Source of the DNA: Marinosulfonomonas sp.
Lineage (GTDB): Bacteria; Pseudomonadota; Alphaproteobacteria; Rhodobacterales; Rhodobacteraceae
DNA: 18,699 nucleotides
Assembly (NCBI GenBank): GCA_026989405.1
Contig: JALSJL010000206.1
Span: forward strand, 1 to 18,699
Direction: 5' to 3'
A program made the position numbers and the translations under genes. Positions 15,693-18,699 of the stretch are shown one piece after another (the first letter of the stretch is position 1; every line of letters starts with the position of its first letter). Below the pieces are notes generated by a model. The model did no database searches. It was not told the origin of the DNA and saw nothing but the letters and a program-made list of their open reading frames with translations.

Positions 15693-16197
15693 TTCGCGGC
15701 GGCATCAGGAAATGAGCCGTGGCCTGGGCAAAGGGACGGGCTCGATTGTCTTGCCAGCCTTCGACATGAACCGACGCATAGCGGCGCCCCGAGCGGTTGA
15801 CCCGCGCCCGCGCATAGGCGTCACGCGGCAGGCCGGTGCGCAGATAGTCCACCGTGAAGTCAATGGTCTTCGGCAATCTGGGCAAGTGAGACCGGTCAAT
15901 TGTCGCCGGGTCGATCCTTCCCGCTTCCAGGTCTTCCCACAGCATCGTCCAGCTCAGTTCGATGATGGCTGTCACCTCGAGAAAGGCCGCCGTGGCCCCG
16001 CCATGCAGCGCCGGCAGGATCGGATTGCCGATCAGCTTTTCGTCAAATGGCATGGTCGCGGTCAGCTCGTCGCCACGCCGGGTAAAGCTGATCCCGAGGA
16101 ACCCGATGTAGGGCACACCCTCGACCAGCGCAATCAGCGCCTTGTCGCGGCGTTGCTTGACGACCTGAACCGGCTCCGGGCGTTTGCGGGCCATCAT
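15685..16197 (-). CDS. PaaI-family hotdog thioesterase (second of tandem pair)
   Basis: A 170-residue hotdog-fold protein. LHGGATAAFLE at residues 64-74 carries the PaaI/4-hydroxybenzoyl-CoA thioesterase signature, with His65-Gly-Gly and Glu74 on the catalytic helix. MPFDEKLIGNP precedes it, and TIDFTVDYLRTGLPRD follows as the central strand. These enzymes hydrolyse acyl- or aryl-CoA thioesters. The protein is longer than its neighbour because of an N-terminal extension and an insertion near 85-105. Two consecutive ATGs start it (16195-16197 and 16192-16194). The first overlaps the TGA of the upstream thioesterase gene. The physiological substrate is unknown, and the pair may form a heteromer. 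Confidence 0.87.
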   Translation of the reverse strand: MMARKRPEPVQVVKQRRDKALIALVEGVPYIGFLGISFTRRGDELTATMPFDEKLIGNPILPALHGGATAAFLEVTAIIELSWTMLWEDLEAGRIDPATIDRSHLPRLPKTIDFTVDYLRTGLPRDAYARARVNRSGRRYASVHVEGWQDNRARPFAQATAHFLMPPRNG

Positions 16198-16616
16198 TTG
16201 CGCTCCACCGTAAAGGCGCCCGTCGCGGTGGCCACCGGGCGCTCGCGGTCATCGTCCATCGCGGTTGCCCGCACAAAAGCGACCGACTTCGTCACATGGT
16301 AACACTCGGCGCGCGCCAGAATGGCCTGCCCCGGCGTGGCCGGGCGCATATAGTCGATCCGCAGGTCCAGCGTGGCGGTCGTTGTCGAACCCTGCGGATG
16401 CCCCATGACCGACGCCCCGGCGCAGGTGTCCATCAGCGCGGACACCGCGCCACCGTGTATCACGCCGGTTTCCGGGTCGCCGATCAGTTTCTCGTCGTAG
16501 GGCAGGCGCATCTCGACCAGCCCTTCGCCAAAGGCCACCAGTTCCATCCCCAAGGCGCGCGCATGGGGCAGCGCTTCGATGATCATCCGACCAAGTTTTT
16601 CGCGCTGATGTGGCAT
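16194..16616 (-). CDS. PaaI-family hotdog thioesterase (first of tandem pair)
   Basis: A 140-residue single hotdog domain, the common PaaI length. The signature VIHGGAVSALMDTCAG spans about 52-67, with His54-Gly-Gly and the catalytic-helix acid Asp63. TLDLRIDYMRPATPG near 82-96 is the usual core strand and turn. The start at 16614-16616 is supported by AAAGG 6 bases upstream. It leads an apparent three-gene transcript with a second, divergent thioesterase and a MATE exporter, joined by overlapping stop and start codons. CoA-thioester hydrolysis is established for the family. Which acyl group is cleaved here, and why an exporter is co-expressed, is not evident. Confidence 0.9.
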   Translation of the reverse strand: MPHQREKLGRMIIEALPHARALGMELVAFGEGLVEMRLPYDEKLIGDPETGVIHGGAVSALMDTCAGASVMGHPQGSTTTATLDLRIDYMRPATPGQAILARAECYHVTKSVAFVRATAMDDDRERPVATATGAFTVERK

Positions 16617-16949
16617 ATGTGGCCTTTCTGGATATTTCGTGCGGTTCGGCGCATTTCACCGGTGTCGCGTGGCTTCCCGTGTTCGTGATAGGTCACTCGG
16701 GCCGCAGGATACAAGACCCGCAGGACCAGAAGCCATGATGCCTCCGGCGGCATGATTTCCAAAAGACCGGCCAGCGCCGTCCAGTTCTTTCATCAGGAAA
16801 TGCCAAAACCCCCATGACATCAACAGGATGCACAGGCCTGTCGGGTGTTTCCCACGACCTGACTTCGCCCGGTGCCGCCATGGTCTCAACCATTGAAGGC
16901 ACTCGTCGGGACAGAATATCCGAATTTGAACAACAGGGAGGGGCTTTGA
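16617..16949. other. Intergenic region without a recognisable gene
   Basis: About 333 bases between the divergent thioesterase gene and the decayed VPLPA-CTERM gene. It should contain the thioesterase operon promoter near its left end. No protein I recognise is encoded on either strand. The right end holds GGGAGGGG, which would be the ribosome-binding site of the decayed gene. Confidence 0.5.
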
Positions 16950-17184
16950 ATGATGAAATTCCTGGCCATGGTGGCAGTGCCGGTGGCGGCGCTTGGAACA
17001 ACGGGCGCGCAGGCGGCCACGTTCAACTTCTGTGGCGGTGCAGAACCGGCAAGGCCGCCTGGCAAAAGTCCAATTCGTTTCCAGGGATCGCGTATCGGCA
17101 ATTCCTTTGCCGCCTGCGGGCCTGCTTCTGATCGGCGGCCTTGCCGGGCTGGGTGTGTTTGGCCGAAAGAACAGACATGCCTGA
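16950..17184 (+). pseudogene. Decayed VPLPA-CTERM secreted protein (frameshifted, internally shortened)
   Basis: Two ends of a typical exported, sorted surface protein lie in different frames. From the ATG at 16950, after a strong GGGAGGGG site, a signal peptide reads MMKFLAMVAVPVAALG and ends AQA, followed by ATFNF, a usual start of the mature protein in this group. One frame on, from 17095, the tail reads VSAIPLPPAGLLLIGGLAGL then FGRKNRHA and a TGA at 17182-17184. This is the hydrophobic helix plus basic end of the VPLPA variant of PEP-CTERM sorting signals. Only about 78 codons separate the ends, against the 150-250 residues I would expect, so both an internal loss and a frameshift are inferred. 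A sequencing error could explain the frame but not the length. Confidence 0.65.
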
Positions 17185-17329
17185 CCGTCACGCACGGTTC
17201 TGACAGTTGGCGACGGCACCGTGAACCAGGCGGGGCCTTCGCAACTGCCGCCTGACCGGCCGTGCCGGCCACAAATCCAATTGATACAGCAAGGGGGAAA
17301 GGCTAGTCTTCAAGGCAAGGAGACTGCAA

Positions 17330-17701
17330 TTGGCCAGCAATGAACGCCTGAGCTTCAAGGAAATGTGCGCGGCTTTCGATGTCACGCCACGCACTCTGCG
17401 CTACTACGAGTATATTGAGCTGCTCAGCCCCGAAAAGGAAGGCCGCAGCCGGTTCTATACCCCGCGCGAAATCGGGCGCATGAAACTGATCATGCGCGGG
17501 CGCCGCTTTGGGTTTTCGCTGGAAGAGATCCGCCAGTGGCTGGAAATGTATGACCAGAAGGGCACCGAACACCAGATGAAAGTCTGGCTGGAAATGGCCG
17601 ACCGGCAACTGGACGCCCTCAGAAAACAACGCGATGAACTCGGGCGAACCATCGAGGAACTCCAGTCCCTGCGCGATGAAACCGTCAAGAACCTGGACTG
17701 A
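17330..17701 (+). CDS. MerR-family regulator (first of tandem pair)
   Basis: A 123-residue MerR-type regulator. The start is TTG at 17330, decided by AAGGAG at 17317-17322, 7 bases upstream; the nearby ATG at 17340 is out of frame and the next in-frame Met would cut into the DNA-binding domain. The winged helix reads FKEMCAAFDVTPRTLRYYEYIELL (about 9-32), then RFYTPREIGRMKLI and RRFGFSLEEIRQWL. A coiled-coil dimerisation helix covers about 80-120. There is no cysteine-rich metal site at the C-terminus, so it is not a metal sensor. It resembles the MerR proteins controlling acyl-CoA catabolic genes (LiuR-like), which suits the acyl-CoA dehydrogenase gene downstream. It is clearly paralogous to the next gene. 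Confidence 0.88.
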   Translation: MASNERLSFKEMCAAFDVTPRTLRYYEYIELLSPEKEGRSRFYTPREIGRMKLIMRGRRFGFSLEEIRQWLEMYDQKGTEHQMKVWLEMADRQLDALRKQRDELGRTIEELQSLRDETVKNLD

Positions 17702-17813
17702 CGGGGTCAGGAATTCCTTACCGAACGCCGGCCAATCGCCCCTTGTGAACATGACTCGAAAGCCAGACTGAACGCCAGATTATTGCGTGCAATTCAAGTG
17801 ACGCGACGTTACA

Positions 17814-17829
17814 TTGACGTAAACGTCAA
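17814..17829. promoter_or_regulatory. Palindromic operator candidate upstream of the second MerR gene
   Basis: TTGACGT-AA-ACGTCAA is a perfect 7-bp inverted repeat with a 2-base centre. It lies about 65 bases before the MerR start. A possible -35 (TTACAT, 17809-17814) and -10 (TACACT, 17831-17836) flank it with a 16-base spacer, the promoter-spanning position typical of MerR-family sites. ACGT-rich palindromes of this kind resemble published sites of the MerR regulator LiuR, as I recall them. Autoregulation and control of the acyl-CoA dehydrogenase transcript follow by inference. Confidence 0.7.
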
Positions 17830-17894
17830 CTACACTTGCACGAGCAAGGGTTCCTGCCCAATTGATCCGGGAAACGAGCCACGGGAGACATTTC

Positions 17895-18293
17895 ATGTCC
17901 GACGACCTCATGACCATTCGCCAGATGTGCGAAACATTTGACGTCACCGCCCGCACCTTGCGCTTTTACGAAGCCAAGGAACTGCTGGCCCCGGTCCGCG
18001 AAGGCCAGAGGCGCCTGTTCACCCGGCGCGACCGCGCCCGGCTGAAGCTGATCCTGCGCGGCAAGCGTTTCGGGTTCTCGCTGGAAGATATCCGCCAGTT
18101 GCTGGACCTCTATTACATCGGCGACCAGCAACGCACCCAGATGCTGCGCACCTACGAGCTGGCGCAACAGCGCCTGGCCGAAATGCAGCGCCAGCGCGAT
18201 GAGCTGAATGTCGCCATCACCGAACTTGCCGAACAACTGAAGTGGGGCGAACAGATGATCGCCTCGCAAGACCAGAAGAACGCCGCCGAGTAA
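17895..18293 (+). CDS. MerR-family regulator (second of tandem pair), likely acyl-CoA catabolism
   Basis: A 132-residue MerR-type regulator from the ATG at 17895, set by GGGAGA at 17883-17888; an in-frame ATG at 17862 lacks such a site and adds residues foreign to the family. The DNA-binding region reads MTIRQMCETFDVTARTLRFY (about 6-25), then RLFTRRDRARLKLIL and KRFGFSLEDIRQLL, nearly parallel to the preceding gene. Residues 85-125 form a long coiled coil rich in Gln, Arg and Glu. The acyl-CoA dehydrogenase gene starts 27 bases after its stop, and a perfect palindrome sits in its promoter region. The pair probably arose by duplication, and could form heterodimers or divide signals between them. 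Confidence 0.9.
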   Translation: MSDDLMTIRQMCETFDVTARTLRFYEAKELLAPVREGQRRLFTRRDRARLKLILRGKRFGFSLEDIRQLLDLYYIGDQQRTQMLRTYELAQQRLAEMQRQRDELNVAITELAEQLKWGEQMIASQDQKNAAE

Positions 18294-18320
18294 GCGTGCG
18301 AACACACAAGGGAGAGACCG

Positions 18321-18699
18321 ATGCCTAGCTACTCCGCCCCCGTCAAGGACATGCAATTCCTGCTGCACGAGGTTCTTGAGATCACCAGGTCCGACGTGCC
18401 CGGTTATGACGAGCTGGAGCCCGATTTCACCGCCGCCGTTCTGGAAGAAGCCGGCAAACTGGCCTCTGACGTGCTGGCACCGCTCAACCCGGTGGGCGAC
18501 CGCGAGGGCTGCAGGCTGGAAAACGGCGTCGTGCGCACGCCTGCGGGCTTCAAGGACGCTTATGAAAAGCTGCGCGAAGGCGGCTGGATGGGCCTTGACT
18601 GCGATCCGGAATACGGCGGCCAGGGCATGCCCTATATTCTGGGCACCGGCGTCGGTGAGATATTCGTGTCGGCCAACATGGCCTTCAACATGTATCAGG
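18321..18699 (+). CDS. Acyl-CoA dehydrogenase, FadE/DmdC-like (5' part only)
   Basis: The first 126 codons are present and the gene runs off the window. The start ATG at 18321 follows GGGAGA. The N-terminus YSAPVKDMQFLLHEVL (about 4-19) is the short extension found in a subgroup of acyl-CoA dehydrogenases that also has an extra C-terminal domain, including long-chain enzymes and DmdC, the methylmercaptopropionyl-CoA dehydrogenase of marine roseobacters. GWMGLDCDPEYGGQGMP near 93-109 is the common N-terminal domain motif before the FAD site. The enzyme would introduce a trans double bond into an acyl-CoA, passing electrons to ETF. The MerR genes in front probably regulate it. Chain preference cannot be decided from this part. 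Confidence 0.9.
   Translation, partial: MPSYSAPVKDMQFLLHEVLEITRSDVPGYDELEPDFTAAVLEEAGKLASDVLAPLNPVGDREGCRLENGVVRTPAGFKDAYEKLREGGWMGLDCDPEYGGQGMPYILGTGVGEIFVSANMAFNMYQ

Noticed and set aside
14469..15800. Long open frame (over 440 codons) antisense to the MATE gene
   Set aside because: The MATE reading gives a coherent membrane protein, while the antisense reading is Arg/Gln/Pro-rich low-complexity sequence without a family.
16656..17219. - strand frame of about 187 codons across the VPLPA-CTERM remnant
   Set aside because: Composition is Arg/Cys/His-rich without a domain. The + strand signal peptide and sorting tail explain this DNA better.
1..18699. Search by eye for tRNA or rRNA genes, CRISPR arrays, insertion-sequence ends and a toxin-antitoxin or defence system
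   Set aside because: No cloverleaf-like tRNA sequence, regularly spaced repeats, transposase or recognisable defence gene was found. The kinase/phosphatase fusion belongs with nitrite assimilation rather than defence by context.

Overview
The window reads as chromosomal DNA of a GC-rich alphaproteobacterium, most likely of the Rhodobacterales (Roseobacter/Paracoccus-type). This rests on overall protein character, the Liv-type transporter, the class III (glutathione-dependent) formaldehyde dehydrogenase, the tandem MerR plus acyl-CoA dehydrogenase arrangement, and a decayed gene ending in a VPLPA-CTERM-type tail. No rRNA, tRNA, CRISPR array, phage or intact insertion sequence was seen.

Layout, left to right. 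(1) 1-1584, + strand: the end of a LivG-like ATPase, a LivF ATPase and an Asp/Glu/hydantoin racemase, packed as the tail of an uptake and amino-acid/hydantoin operon. (2) 1585-2079: about 500 bases without a recognisable gene. (3) 2080-7495, - strand: a nitrite-assimilation operon in transcription order nirB, nirD, FNT-family nitrite channel, then a fused PP2C phosphatase/Ser-Thr kinase with a C-terminal membrane anchor. A LysR regulator (7618-8520) is divergent from nirB, and GTTGC repeats lie between them. No nitrate reductase, nitrate transporter or siroheme synthase gene is present, so the locus looks dedicated to nitrite. (4) 8840-12466, - strand: glutathione-dependent formaldehyde dehydrogenase, a YedK/HMCES-type abasic-site protein, and a secreted 5'-nucleotidase-family protein. 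(5) 12605-14345, + strand: an overlapping operon of a DUF952 protein, pyrD and an ArsC-family reductase. (6) 14373-16616, - strand: two overlapping hotdog thioesterases and a MATE exporter. (7) 16950-17184: a frameshifted, shortened remnant of a secreted VPLPA-CTERM protein. (8) 17330 to the end, + strand: two paralogous MerR regulators and the start of an acyl-CoA dehydrogenase. A perfect 7-bp inverted repeat lies before the second MerR gene, as expected for an autoregulated fatty-acid or branched-chain acyl-CoA catabolism locus.

The most interesting unit is the nitrite operon. The channel, the NADH-dependent siroheme reductase and a membrane-anchored kinase/phosphatase appear co-transcribed, with a strong hairpin separating the signalling gene from the metabolic genes. 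Kinase/phosphatase fusions near nirBD are known elsewhere (for example Pseudomonas aeruginosa PA1782), so the association is not new. Its target and the nitrite-only version of the locus remain open.
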